Assembly (NCBI GenBank): GCA_947069175.1
Contig: CAMTDV010000007.1
Coordinates: forward strand, 55,013,583 to 55,077,582
DNA length: 64,000 nucleotides
Source: Scalesia atractyloides
Lineage: Eukaryota > Streptophyta > Magnoliopsida > Asterales > Asteraceae
Reading direction: 5' to 3'
This document shows, one piece after another, positions 22,863-34,620 of the stretch. How positions within the stretch are numbered: the first letter of the stretch is position 1; every line of letters begins with the position of its first letter. The notes under the pieces are model-generated. The model worked only from the letters and a program-made list of their open reading frames with translations. It was not told where the DNA came from and ran no database searches. A program made the translations under genes and the position numbers.

Positions 22863-24396
22863 TTATTTTAACTAGGGATGAGCATTTGGTACCGGGTATC
22901 GGTAGACCTAGTATAGTACCGATACCGGTATTGAATTTTTCGTATCGAATATCAGTATCGATTAAGGAGGTGTTTTTTTCTTCAAACACCTTCAAGGGAG
23001 TTGGTGTCTGCAGGCGCGCCGACGTTACCCTTGAAGACCGTTTGTTTTTTCAAACAGATTTGAACTCAGCTTTTTTCATCTTAAAAGATAAGCTATGAAC
23101 CTCCTTCTTAAAACATCTTCACAAAAAAACTAATTTACTCCTCCCTCGTATACGCTTAAAACATCAGCCTCTCCCACATCGCCCCTCCTAGACGCCGCCG
23201 CTCCTCCTCCTCCTCCCCCGACCAGTTTTCCGGCGACATCCTTGTCACACCCCGACCCGCAGCGGAATAAGAGTCGGGGCATAATTGGGTTATCACCCAA
23301 GCTCATGACATTTACTAATATGTTTCATATTTAATAAAGTCAAAGTTATATTTCCAAATATCCAAACATGTTCATTCAATACAAAGAAAATAAACCCAAC
23401 ATAACAATCCCAACTCTAAATCGTTTTATTCTTCTAGTCCAAGTCCTATGTGTTCCTAGCTGCTGCTGATTCACCTGTATCATGTGTAAAAAATGGGGGT
23501 TTTTGGGTCAACATAAGTTGGCGAGTGAACCTTATTAGATAAACATTTATTAAGGAATTACTTGTTAGTTTATCAATGAAAAATTGTGCATAATCATAGA
23601 TGAGCAAATGTAAATAATCAAGCAGTGGCAAATAGCAGTCACAACTATAACATACAATAACATATGACAGCATACATGAACATACCTACATCATACGATA
23701 AATAACATAAATGAAACTGTGCGATCAAGGCTCAATCAAACGGAGCCGATCGTATTGCATGTACTGAAAATGAAAATGTCTGTGCGATCAAGGCTCAATC
23801 AAACGGAGCCGATCGTATGTGGGCACGCCAGGTTCAACCTCATAATGAAATGGGGAACATGCTCAACACTCATAATGTAATGGGGAGCGGCGGCCTATGA
23901 AATTGCATGTACTGAAAATAATAAACTTGCATCCAACAATAACTACATAACAGGAACAAACTGAATACACTAGTTCATGATATGATGTATGCACAATGGT
24001 TTAAGTATAATATATATATCAAGACACATGATACACCCCAAAACGTGATTAAAACGGGGAATTTGTAAAGATTCACTCACATTGGGTGCGTTGGATTGGA
24101 GATGGTGAGATGCGCACGAATTAGATGAGCGGAACAACGAGAAATAGTAACCTAAATAATACGGAAAAATATATTAAATGAGTGGATTTTATTAAGGATT
24201 TTAATGAAATTTTTAGATATATTTTTGTGAGTTTAAGGCTATTTTCTATATTTAAAAATGTTATTTTTAAGTATTTTTAATTGATTTTTAAATTAAATTA
24301 AATAAATAAAAATATAAAAAAAATTTGTTTATTTTGCGTTGACCGTTGACCGTTGACCTGTTGACTTGTTGACCGGTTCGGTCAGTGACATGGTTT

Positions 24397-24812
24397 GCGC
24401 TGGGTGAGGCTCGAACCCGAGACCTCCCGTACGCGTGCACGCAGCTCTACCAACTGAGCTACGTGTCTAACCCGAAATAATCTTGTTTTAAATTATATTT
24501 ATACACTTATTCAATTTAACCGAATTTCTTTTATTTGCAAAAACATTTTAATTCAACGGACCGGTGCTAGTGACGGGTTTCGAACGCGCGACGTATGGCT
24601 TAATGTTGCACACAGTCCACCGCTGGACTGTGTGTCTAACCTGGTTATTATCTCGGTTTTTATTATACTTAACCACTAACTGGGTTAACCCGGTTTAGTT
24701 TTTAAACAAAAAGGCATTTTATTATATAAGGAGTGCGTATAGCAGGAATCGAACTCGGGACATGCGTATGTATTGTGCACACAGTCCACCGCTAGACTGT
24801 GTGTCTAACCCG
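24397..24812 (-). repeat. tRNA-like sense modules b, c, d in B 3' LTR
   Basis: Three modules on the LTR sense (minus) strand: b 24737-24812, c 24571-24644 and d 24397-24474, spaced about 166-174 bp. All begin near GTTAGACAC, hold a 9-11 bp hairpin and end in a TTCGA B-box-like motif. Module d has a good Pol III A box (TAGCTCAGTTGG) and B box (GGTTCGAGCC) and resembles tRNA-Lys in its D-arm and T-arm. Acceptor stems do not pair, so none is a normal tRNA gene. Confidence 0.78.
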
Positions 24813-25613
24813 TTTAAACTACCAATTTTAATTATACTTATAGTATTAGCAGAGTTCATCTTCTTCACTGGATTTTTACCGACGGCCGTTTACATCATTA
24901 AAACTTGTTAATTCGATTGCTAAGCATTACACAAACTGATAAGAGATAGCAGGGATGACGATTAGAGGAAGAACATACCGGTGAACGTTTGGTTACAGAG
25001 TTCCGGCAGGCGTCGGTCTCTGTTTTTGTGCACCTCAACTGAACAGACAATTAGCCGTTTTTGATTAGTCCATTGTGGAATTGAAGTGATAAACAAACGT
25101 TAACGATGTGTTTGAAGGTCCTTACCGTTTCACAGACGGAAATAAAGACTTTCCGAATCTTTCCGGCGAACTGGAATTAGTTGAATACAGCGCCTGAATT
25201 CGATTTCAATTGAGTGGTTTGAGTTAGAAATAGCTTAAGAATTGTTGAACTACAACGAATATTGAAAGATTTACCGTTTGAGGATGAATACGGTTTTCCG
25301 GCGACTTTTGCAAAAAATTCTGGCGAGCTGTTTTAAGCGTTTTGATGGTCTGAAAATGTGATGAAAGTGAAATGGGATGCTGGTATGATATTTCTGAGTC
25401 GCGAGAGTGATCTTGGATTGAAGTATTCTGGATTTGATTACTTTTCGGTTATGAAGACCGATAATGATGAGACTTGATGCTCAATCAATTCTGAATTGAT
25501 TAAAGACATCGGTTCATCGGTTATGAACGTGAATACGCGAGAAAACAAACGATTTGACGCTTGATTTGCCGATTTCCGTTTCTCAGCTGGCGAAACCGGT
25601 TCAACCTAGTCTG

Positions 25614-25621
25614 TATATAAA
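25614..25621 (-). promoter_or_regulatory. TATA-like box of B 3' LTR
   Basis: TTTATATA on the minus strand; the same element is in the 5' LTR at 33802-33809 and as TATAAATA in the solo copy at 49279-49286. Modules b, c and d lie downstream of it, module a upstream. Confidence 0.6.
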
Positions 25622-25657
25622 TCTCATTTGTTTCCTAGAGATAACAGAAAACACAAA

Positions 25658-25737
25658 GTGGCGGAGTGGTGATGTGAGTGTGTGTTAAGGCGTTGGAGTT
25701 GTTCTTGGCTGACCCGGGTTCGAGTCCCGGCAGCAAC
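25658..25737 (+). repeat. tRNA-like module a (antisense) in B 3' LTR
   Basis: GTGGCGGAGTGG (A-box-like) and CCGGGTTCGAGTCCCGG (a well-paired T-arm with a B box), about 62 bp apart. It looks like a class II (Leu/Ser-type) tRNA remnant read on the strand opposite to the element. Confidence 0.7.
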
Positions 25738-25921
25738 ATAATTTTTTTATTTATTTTATTTTAACTTTTTATCAAATATAATTTGTATAGTTTAGTCTAT
25801 TTATTAATTATGTATCGTTTTAAATCAAAATAATCATAAATATTCAACGTAACTTTTATAACTTGATATTCGATTACAAAACGGAGCGGGTTTTGAAAAC
25901 CCGATTTTTACAAATGTTACA

Positions 25922-25937
25922 GTATCCCCTACTTTTA
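25922..25937 (-). promoter_or_regulatory. polypurine tract of B
   Basis: TAAAAGTAGGGGATAC on the minus strand, next to the 3' LTR. Element C has the same tract at 62627-62640. Confidence 0.88.
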
Positions 25938-25955
25938 GGAATTTCGTCCCGAAAT

Positions 25956-26890
25956 TTAAGTATTAGAAGTAGTAGGAAAAAGATGCGGGTATTTTTCGCG
26001 CAATGAGTCTTCACGTTCCCAAGTAAACTCAGGTCCCCGTTTCGACTCCCAGCGTACCCTAACAATTGGAATGCGACTTCTTCGTAGACGTTTCTCTCCG
26101 AAGTCCATGATCTCCACTGGTCTTTCAATAAAATGCATAGATTCATCAATCTGAATATCTTCCAGCGGAATGTGGAGGTTCTCATCAGCGAGGCACTTCT
26201 TCAAGTTCGACACGTGGAATGTGGGATGAATCCTGTTGAGTTCTTCTGGTAGATCAAGCTTGTATGCTACAGGACCTACTCTTTCGAGTATCTTGAAAGG
26301 TCCTACGTAACGTGGTGCTAGCTTGCCCTGTTGACCAAAACGAACTACTCCCTTCCACGGTGATACTTTTAAAAGTACATGATCACCAATGTTAAACTCT
26401 AAGGGCTTCCGTCGTTTATCTGCATAACTCTTTTGACGACTTTGAGCCGCTAGAAGATTGTTTCGAATTTGATGGATCTTGTCTGTGGTTTCTTGGATCA
26501 ATTCTGGACCAGTAATTTGAGCTTCCCCAATTTCGTGCCAACATACAGGAGATCGGCACTTACGACCATATAAGGCTTCAAAAGGTGCCATGCCGATGCT
26601 CGAATGATAGCTGTTGTTGTACGAAAATTCAACTAATGGTAGGTGGGCGTCCCAATTTCCCTTGAAGTCTATGACACATGCTCTAAGCATATCTTCAAGG
26701 GTTTGAATGGTGCGCTCAGACTGTCCATCAGTTTGAGGATGATAGGCGGTACTGAGATCTAATCGCGTGCCCATAGCGGATTGTACTGCTTGCCATGTTC
26801 GTGAAGTGAAACGACCATCACGATCAGAAATAATGCTTAACGGTACCCCATGTCGGCTTACGATTTCGTTGATATAAATACGTGCAAGCT
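25956..26890 (-). pseudogene. B integrase, C-terminal half with chromodomain-like tail
   Basis: Continues integrase after a frameshift. It holds IISDRDGRFTS with the second catalytic Asp, then AYHPQTDGQSERTIQTLEDM with the catalytic Glu. The linker YADKRRKPLEFNIGDHVLL and a tail RRSRIPIVRVRWESKRGPEF follow, similar to the chromodomain-like end of plant chromoviruses. The stop is at 25956-25958. Integrase inserts the cDNA into the genome, and the tail may steer it to chromatin marks (family knowledge). Frame joins upstream only if one lost base near 26894 is allowed for. Confidence 0.9.
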
Positions 26891-28102
26891 TTTGTTCTTG
26901 AAATCTTCGCGAATAGGAATAAAGTGAGCTGATTTTGTAAGTCGGTCTATAATTACCCATATAGTGTCATACCCACCAGAAGTGCGAGGTAACCCGGTAA
27001 TGAAATCCATGGTTATATGTTCCCACTTCCATACATGTATTTCCGGTTGGACTAGAAGTCCTGAGGGTCTTTGGTGTTCAGCCTTCACCTTGGAACATGT
27101 AAGGCACTTGGAAACAAAAACGGCAATATCCTTCTTCATTCCAGGCCACCAATAGGTGTATCGTAGGTCTTGATTCATCTTATCGGCTCCTGGGTGTATA
27201 GAATATCGCGTTTTGTGAGCTTCATTCATAAGAATTTCACGAAGATTGTTGTGGTTAGGAATCCAGATGCGATCTAGGTAATACAGAATACCGTCAGATT
27301 TAGTTTCAATTTTTAGCTCGGCTCCACAGGACATCTCCTTTCGTACATCTTCTTCCGTTATTGAAACGTGTTGGGCTTCTCGAATTTGATCTTTAATGTC
27401 GGTTATAATTTGCGAACATAGAAGACGAATGGAGTTCGCATAACCCTTTCGACTAAGTGCATCAGCCACCACATTTGCTTTACCAGGGTGGTATCTAATT
27501 TCACAGTCGTAATCATTTAGAAGTTCGACCCATCTTCGTTGCCTCATGTTTAACTCTTTTTGATTGAAGATATGTTGAAGACTCTTGTGGTCAGTGTATA
27601 TTTCACACTTAGTACCATAGAGATAATGTCTCCATATCTTAAGAGCGAACACAACGGCTCCAAGTTCTAGGTCATGAGTGGTGTAGTTCTTTTCATGTGT
27701 CTTGAGTTGTCTCGAAGCATAAGCTATGACTTTTCCTCTTTGCATTAGAACGCAGCCTAATCCTTGCCCTGACGCGTCGCAATAAACTACAAAATCATCA
27801 CAACCTTCAGGAAGAGTGAGGATTGGTGCATCACAAAGTTTTTGTTTAAGAGTTTGAAAGGCTTCTTCTTGCTTGGGTCCCCATATGAAAGGTTTTCCCT
27901 TATGAGTTAAAGCCGTGAGTGGTACAGCAATGCGAGAGAAGTTTGAAATGAACCGACGATAATAGCCAGCTAGACCAAGGAAAGACCTTACTTCAGTTGG
28001 TGTACGTGGAGCTTGCCATTCTTGAACCGCTTTGATCTTTGAAGGGTCAACATATATTCCCTTGTCATTGACTACATGCCCGAGGAATTGCACCTCTTTT
28101 AA
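26891..28102 (-). pseudogene. B reverse transcriptase end, RNase H and integrase start
   Basis: Begins just after the premature stop, in the same frame as upstream. It carries the RT thumb (VRSFLGLAGYYRRFISNFSR) and RNase H with FVVYCDASGQGLGCVLMQ and IYTDHKSLQHIF. The integrase zinc-binding His-His-Cys-Cys part (HPGADKM and CLTCSKVKAEHQ) and MDFITGLPR, with the first integrase Asp, follow. A one-base loss near 26894 shifts the frame and ends it at 26858. Confidence 0.9.
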
Positions 28103-30628
28103 TCAGAATTCACATTTGGAGAATTTGGCATAAAGCTTTTCCTTTTCTAGAAGTGCAAGAACGAGTCGAAGATGACGCTCATGATCAGATTTAGATTTTG
28201 AATAAATAAGAATATCGTCGATGAAGACTATAACAAATCGATCAAGATAAGGTTTGCATACTCTGTTCATTAGGTCCATAAAGACAGCTGGTGCGTTGGT
28301 TAATCCAAATGGCATAACCATGAATTCATAGTGGCCATAACGAGTTCGAAAAGCAGTCTTAGGGACGTCTTCTTCATGCACTCTAAGTTGATGATAGCCG
28401 GATCGAAGATCGATTTTTGAAAAGCAGCTGGCACCTTGTAGTTGGTCAAGAAGATCATCAATGCGAGGTAAAGGATAGCGATTCTTGATTGTTAACTTGT
28501 TGAGCTCTCTGTAGTCGATGCACATACGAAACGATCCATCTTTCTTCTTTACAAAAAGGACAGGTGCACCCCAAGGCGACGAGCTAGGACGTATGAATCC
28601 CTTGTCAGTCAACTCTTGTAATTGACTGGCTAGCTCTTGCATTTCAGAGGGGGCTAACCTATAAGGAGACTTTGCAACTGGTGTAGCACCAGGTATAAGA
28701 TCAATTCGGAATTCGACGTCTCTAACTGGAGGAAGTCCTGAAATGTCGTCAGGAAAAACTTGCGGGAAGTCTTTTACTACAGGAATGTCTTCAAGTTTCT
28801 TCTCCATGGTTCCCTTTTTGATGATATGAGCTAAAAACGCGACATAATTCTTGCGAAGATATTTTTGAGCTTGAAGACAAGACATTAAGCTGAGCCCTTT
28901 CGACGAGGTTTCTCCAATGATTTGAAGAGTCTGACCGTTTGGAAGAGGAATACGAATAAATTTTTCACGACATACAACTTCCGCCTGATGTTGACTGAGC
29001 CAATCCATACCGATTATGATGTCAAAACTTCCCAGCTTCATAGGAATAAGGTCGACTGAGAAATCGTGGTCGTTTAAGGTGAGTGTACAGTTGCGTAAAA
29101 TAGAGTCTAATGAAACTGGTTTCCCGTCCGCAACTTCTACCGTTATGGATTCCGTGAGCTTATCCCGATTTTTGTTTAAGATAGGTTCAAATTCTAAAGA
29201 CACAAAACTTTTATCCGCACCAGTATCAAATAACATAGATGCATATCTACCATTTATAAGGAACGTACCGTTAACCACATTGCCGTCAGCTCTGGCCTGG
29301 TTAGCGTTGATATTGAAAGCTCTCCCTCTTGCGGGTGGAGGAGCTTGGTTTGCTTGATTTACCGGGTTGGCTTGGGCCTGAGCATGAAAAATTTTAACCA
29401 ACCTTGGACAAGTGTTTCGGAAATGGCTTGGGTCGCCGCAATTGTAGCAAGCCCGCATTGGTTGACCCATAGGATAATTGGGCTGGTAATATGTTTGGGC
29501 TAAATGTTGGGTGGGTGGTAATAGTAGGGGTTGTTGGGCTTGGCCCATTATTTGTTGGTGGGTTTGGGTTAAAGGTTGGTGGCGGTTTGTTCGTTGAGGC
29601 ATGCGGCAGGTTTGAACCGTATGACCTGCGCGACCGCAGCCGGTGCAATATTGACAAGGATGATCAGGGGAATGGTGATATTGGCAACGGTTACATTTTG
29701 GTAACGGGCCAGTGTAAGGTCTTCTGTATGGTGCGGGTGAAGGAGTGACTTGAGTAATGGGTGCAGCAGGAATAGGGGAGTTGGTTTGAGTAACTGCAAA
29801 ATTTCTGGTGTTGCGCTTCCTCTTGTTAGCAAACTTAGAGGAAGGAATGGGGTGGTTTGAAGTTTGTCCCTCAACAGGGGTTTTCTTCTTCTCTTCTTTG
29901 AACTTCCCGTTGCGAATTCGGTTTTCGGTCAGTTCAGTTGCTAACTCCATAGCAGCTTCAAGTGTTACTGGTGAAACGCTGAGAACTGAATCTTGGATTT
30001 TCGAGGGAAGTCCTCGAATATAGTGCTCGATCAGACGATAGGTTGGGGTGAACAAATTTGGAACCATTTGGTTCAACTCCAAGAACCTCTTGTTATAGGT
30101 AGTGTGATCACCCTCCTTTTGCTTTAGAGAATGAAATTCGTCCTCCAGCTTTTTAATTTCACTTCTAGGACAGAAACGCCTAGTCATGATTTCCCTTAAC
30201 TCCTCCCAAGTTAAGGCCATCGCATCTTCAGTTCCCCTTTTCCCTTTCTCAGTATTCCACCAAGTGAGAGCTACTCCAAATAGTCTCCTGGTGGCGTATC
30301 GAACCTTGCGATCCTCAGGATAATCGCAGTTTAGAAAAGTGTTTTCCATCTCCTCGAACCAATGTAGGAGAGCAGTGACACCCTCGGTCCCTTCAAATTT
30401 AGGAGGATCACAAGACTTAAAATGTTTGTAAGAGCACTTGCTGGTAGGAGGGTTGTCGATGTTCTGGTCCTGTTGTTGGGGAGGGTTAGTAGGATTTGTA
30501 GTGAGGGCTTGTTGTACTTGGACCACAATGTCAGGCAGTATTGTGGCCATTTGTTTCGCGATCTGTGTGGCCAAACGTTCCTGAGACCTTCCTGATCTTT
30601 TACCTCTTCGTTGCTGTCTAGACGACAT
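28103..30628 (-). pseudogene. B gag, protease and N-terminal reverse transcriptase
   Basis: A continuous 841-residue frame. Residues 1-60 are a Gln- and Asn-rich start. About 80-240 is the gag core (ALLHWFEEMENTFLNCD, LFGVALTWWN). Zinc knuckles are an atypical Cys-rich one (CTGCGRAGHTVQTC) and CYNCGDPSHFRNTC. The protease has LFDTGADKSFVS near residue 467 and IIGMDWLSQH. RT has MCIDYRELNKLTIKNRYPLP and the active site FVIVFIDDILIYS. It stops at 28103-28105, where a TGA replaces the codon expected to be Trp, so the polyprotein is cut inside RT. The start is the ATG that follows the leader. Confidence 0.92.
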
Positions 30629-31421
30629 CTACAGGATCATACAATGAGAAGATTGTGAGTTTATGGTGTCTTTTTAAGTGTCATGTGTCTTTAAGAAAAT
30701 GAAAATAACATAAATATCAATAATGCAACTACATCCATAGGATGTCTTGGGTTCGCTCATGTTGGGCCTCAAATGTCCCCCATACCTTCACCTACATAGT
30801 CATGTGGGCCCCCATGGCTATTGGCTTGGTAGGATTCACATTAGTATTGGCAATTTAACACTCACATCCCCCGAATGCAAACCACAAAATATGTTCATGA
30901 GATGTTTGGTCGGAACGTGTCCAGGTGTAGACACAATGACAACTCAAAGTGGGGTTAGTTCACACGACGTTTGGTATAGCATGCTTTGGCCTAATAGGTA
31001 CTTCGTACTCTCATCGTTAGTCCCCAGGTAGGCAAACTGGTCTTTATTTTGGATTTATACGAATGCCAGCCTAGACAGGACGTTCCGACTACCGGTACTG
31101 GTACCCTTCCAGTTACTACATGCCCGTCATGAGAACTCACTTTGATGAGATTTGAAAACACGAAAATCATTGTAAAAGCAATCATGATGTGGTGTGTGCT
31201 TTCATGGATGTGATATGTTATGAGTATACGATTCATGATAGGCATTATATGATAATACATACTTATGAACATGCTTGCACAATATTAAATGTAACATTTA
31301 ACAGAAGACGTATAAACATCATGAAATTTGGCATGTAACACACAAAAATCTTATAAGTTTCTAATCGACTATAGTATAGGCTCTAAAGGTCTAATAACCT
31401 ATCCTATATCCCTATAGTCAT
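30629..31421 (-). other. B untranslated leader
   Basis: The ~790 bp between the primer site and gag; no open frame of note. It is expected to be leader RNA. Confidence 0.65.
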
Positions 31422-31435
31422 GGCTCTGATACCAA
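31422..31435 (-). promoter_or_regulatory. primer-binding site of B, tRNA-iMet
   Basis: TTGGTATCAGAGCC on the minus strand, two bases from the 5' LTR. Confidence 0.95.
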
Positions 31436-32584
31436 TCTGTCACACCCCGACCCGCAGCGGAATAAGAGTCGGGGCATAATTGGGTTATCACCAAAGCTCA
31501 TGACATTTACTAATATGTTTCATATTTAATAAAGTCAAAGTTACATTTCCAAATATCCAAACATGTTCATTCAATACAAAGAAAATAAACCCAACATAAC
31601 AATCCCAACTCTAAATCGTTTTATTCTTCTAGTCCAAGTCCTATGTGTTCCTAGCTGCTGCTGGTTCACCTGTATCATGTGTAAAAACTGGGGGTTTTTG
31701 GGTCAACATAAGTTGGCGAGTGAACCTTATTAGATAAACATTTATTAAGGAATTACTTGTTAGTTTATCAATGAAAAATTGTGCATAATCATAGATGAGC
31801 AAATGTAAATAATCAAGCAGTGGCAAATAGCAGTCACAACTATAACATACAATAACATATGACAGCATACATGAACATACCTACATCATACGATAAATAA
31901 CATAAATGAAACTGTGCGATCAAGGCTCAATCAAACGGAGCCGATCGTATTGCATGTACTGAAAATAAAAATGTCTGTGTGATCAAGGCTCAATCAAACG
32001 GAGCCGATCGTATGTGGGCACGCCAGGTTCAACCTCATAATGAAATGGGGAACATGCTCAACGCTCATAATGTAATGGGGAGCGGCGGCCTATGAAATTG
32101 CATGTACTGAAAATAATAAACTTGCATCCAACAATAACTACATAACAGGAACAAACTGAATACACTAGTTCATGATATGATGTATGCACAATGGTTTAAG
32201 TATAATATATATATCAAGACACATGATACACCCCAAAACGTGATTAAAACGGGGAATTTGTAAAGATTCACTCACATTGGGTGCGTTGGATTGGAGATGG
32301 TGAGATGCGCACGAATTAGATGAGGGGAACAACGAGAAATACTAACCTAAATAATACGGAAAAATATATTAAATGAGTGGATTTTATTAGGGATTTTAAT
32401 GAAATTTTTAGATATATTTTTGTGAGTTTAAGGCTATTTTCTATCTTTAAAAATGTTATTTTTAAGTATTTTTAATTGATTTTTAAATTAAATTAAATAA
32501 ATAAAAATATAAAAAAAAATTGTTTATTTTGCGTTGACCGTTGACCTGTTGACTTGTTGACCGGTTTGGTCAGTGACATGGTTT

Positions 32585-33000
32585 GCGCTGGGTGAGGCTC
32601 GAACCCGAGACCTCCCGTACGCGTGCACGCAGCTCTACCAACTGAGCTACGTGTCTAACCCGAAATAATCTTGTTTTTAATTATATTTATACACTTATTC
32701 AATTTAACCGAATTTCTTTTATTTGCAAAAACATTTTAATTCAACGGACCGGTGCTAGTGACGGGTTTCGAACGCGCGACGTATGGCTTAATGTTGCACA
32801 CAGTCCACCGTTGGACTGTGTGTCTAACCTGGTTATTATCTCGGTTTTTATTATACTTAACCACTAACTGGGTTAACCCGGTTTAGTTTTTAAACAAAAA
32901 GGCATTTTATTATATAAGGAGTGCGTATAGCAGGAATCGAACTCGGGACATGCGTATGTATTATGCACACAGTCCACCGCTAGACTGTGTGTCTAACTCG
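32585..33000 (-). repeat. tRNA-like sense modules b, c, d in B 5' LTR
   Basis: Module b 32925-33000, c 32760-32832, d 32585-32662, same order and spacing as in the 3' LTR. Downstream of the TATA box, so expected in the element's RNA leader. Module d keeps TAGCTCAGTTGGTAGAGC and GGTTCGAGCC. Confidence 0.78.
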
Positions 33001-33844
33001 TTTAAACTACCAATTTTAATTATACTTATAGTATTAGCAGAGTTCATCTTCTTCACTGGATTTTTACCAACGGCCGTTTACATCATTAAAACTTGTTAAT
33101 TCGATTGCTAAGCATTACACAAACTGATAAGAGATAGCAGGGATGACGATTAGAGGAAGAACATACCGGTGAACGTTTGGTTACAGAGTTCCGGCAGGCG
33201 TCGGTCTCTGTTTTTGTGCACCTCAACTGAACAGACAATTAGCCGTTTTTGATTAGTCCATTGTGGAATTGAAGTGATAAACAAACGTTAACGATGTGTT
33301 TGAAGGTCCTTACCGTTTCACAGACGGAAATAAAGACTTTCCGAATCTTTCCGGCGACCTGGAATTAGTTGAATACAGCGCCTTAATTCGATTTCAATTG
33401 AGTGGTTTGAGTTAGAAATAGCTTAAGAATTGTTGAACTACAACGAATATTGAAAGATTTACCGTTTGAGGATGAATACGGTTTTCCGGCGACTTTTGCA
33501 GAAAATTCCAGCGAGCTGTTTTAAGCGTTCTGATGGTCTGAAAATGTGACGAAAGTGAAATGGGATGCTGGTATGATATTTCTGAGTCGTGAGAGTGATC
33601 TTGGGTTGAAGTATTCTGGATTTGATTACTTTTCGGTTATGAAGACCGATAATGATGAGACTTGATGCTCAATCAATTCTGAATTGATTAAAGACATCGG
33701 TTCATCGGTTATGAATGTGAATACGCGAGAAAACAAACGATTTGACGATTGATTTGCCGATTTCCGTTTTCCAGCTGGCGAAACCGGTTCAACCTAGTCT
33801 GTATATAAATCTCATTTGTTTCCTAGAGATAACAGAAAACACAA

Positions 33845-33924
33845 AGTGGCGGAGTGGTGATGTGAGTGTGTGTTAAGGCGTTGGAGTTGTTCTTGGCTGA
33901 CCCGGGTTTGAGTCCCGGCAGCAA
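33845..33924 (+). repeat. tRNA-like module a (antisense) in B 5' LTR
   Basis: Same module as at 25658-25737, with one change in the B box (GGTTTGAG for GGTTCGAG). Upstream of the TATA box, in U3. Confidence 0.68.
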
Positions 33925-34440
33925 CATAATTTATTTATTTATTTTAACTTTTTATCAAATATAATTTTTATAGTTTAGTCTATTTATTAATTATGTATCG
34001 TTTTAAATCAAAATAATCATAAATATTCAACGTAACTTTTATAACTTGATATTCGATTACAAAACGGAGCGGGTTTTGAAAACCCGATTTTTACAAATGT
34101 TACACTCCTTCTTCTCCTCGCCGTTCGACAACCTCCCTCTTCTCCTCCGACCTAATTTTTAGCTTCTTGATTTAGCTTGTTTTTTTACTTCTCGTTTGTT
34201 AGCCCTAATTTAGCTTCTTAGACCTAATTTTGCTTCTTGATACATACAAAATATTGTCTTAAAGTTCTTGAATGTTTATATTTCATTGGTGTTTATATTT
34301 CATTGAAGATAATTACATTAATATTGGATTTGTTGAACATAAGGTTCTAAATGTTGAACACAAAGTAGATGTTATTGAACAAGTTATATACATAATGTGA
34401 TTCTTGATTGTCTCGTATGTTATGTGTGATTTAATTCTAG

Positions 34441-34620
34441 ATGGAAACTAATGATGGTCGACAACAATGGACGGATGAGGCTGTTAAATGCTTATTAGAA
34501 ACATGTCTTGAAGAAATAGGGAGGATAGGTAGAAATGGACAAAGCTTGTGTAGGGAGTCTTGGGTTATAGTAGGGAAGAAACTCAAGGAACAATTTCACT
34601 TGGAAAGAGGGCTTAAGTGA
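34441..34620 (+). pseudogene. truncated Myb/SANT-like protein of the PIF/Harbinger-like element
   Basis: A 59-residue frame starting METNDGRQQWTDEAVKCLL and running through ESWVIVGKKLKEQF. The pattern fits the transposon-derived Myb/SANT-like domain (WTDE start and a SW-x-x-VGKKL second helix) that accompanies PIF/Harbinger and related transposases and binds DNA or helps import the transposase. It ends within the domain at GLK-stop, before the usual RYDYLK part, so it is truncated. Alternative: an exon whose splice site lies at the end. It sits inside the element at 22966-35039. Confidence 0.6.

Larger units (their letters stand above)
23243..25921 (-). repeat. element B 3' LTR
   Basis: On the plus strand it starts TGTCACACCCCGACCC and ends AAATGTTACA. 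A terminal hairpin CCCCGAC/GTCGGGG lies just inside the end (about 23250-23280). It carries the four tRNA-like modules listed separately. It differs from the 5' LTR by only scattered single changes and small indels. Confidence 0.94.
23243..34104 (-). mobile_element. Ty3/gypsy LTR retrotransposon B
   Basis: Two near-identical LTRs (31438-34104 as 5' and 23243-25921 as 3') flank a minus-strand gag-pol. The tRNA-iMet primer site (31422-31435) and purine tract (25922-25937) are in place. Flanks are ATCCT (23238-23242) and CTCCT (34105-34109), a TSD with one mismatch. Gag-pol has one premature stop and one single-base frameshift, so the copy looks young but damaged. The integrase tail reads VRVRWESKRGPEFTWERED, a chromodomain-like end that suggests a chromovirus, possibly Tekay/Del. 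Confidence 0.95.
31438..34104 (-). repeat. element B 5' LTR
   Basis: 2667 bp, colinear with the 3' LTR. Begins (plus strand) TGTCACACCCCGACCC, ends AAATGTTACA. TATA-like box at 33802-33809. Confidence 0.94.

Noticed and set aside
24397..25737. Functional tRNA genes in B and C LTRs
   Set aside because: A and B boxes are good in modules a and d, but acceptor stems do not pair and no clear anticodon arm can be drawn; called tRNA-like instead.
29016..29748. Plus-strand frames across element B
   Set aside because: Antisense shadows of gag-protease.
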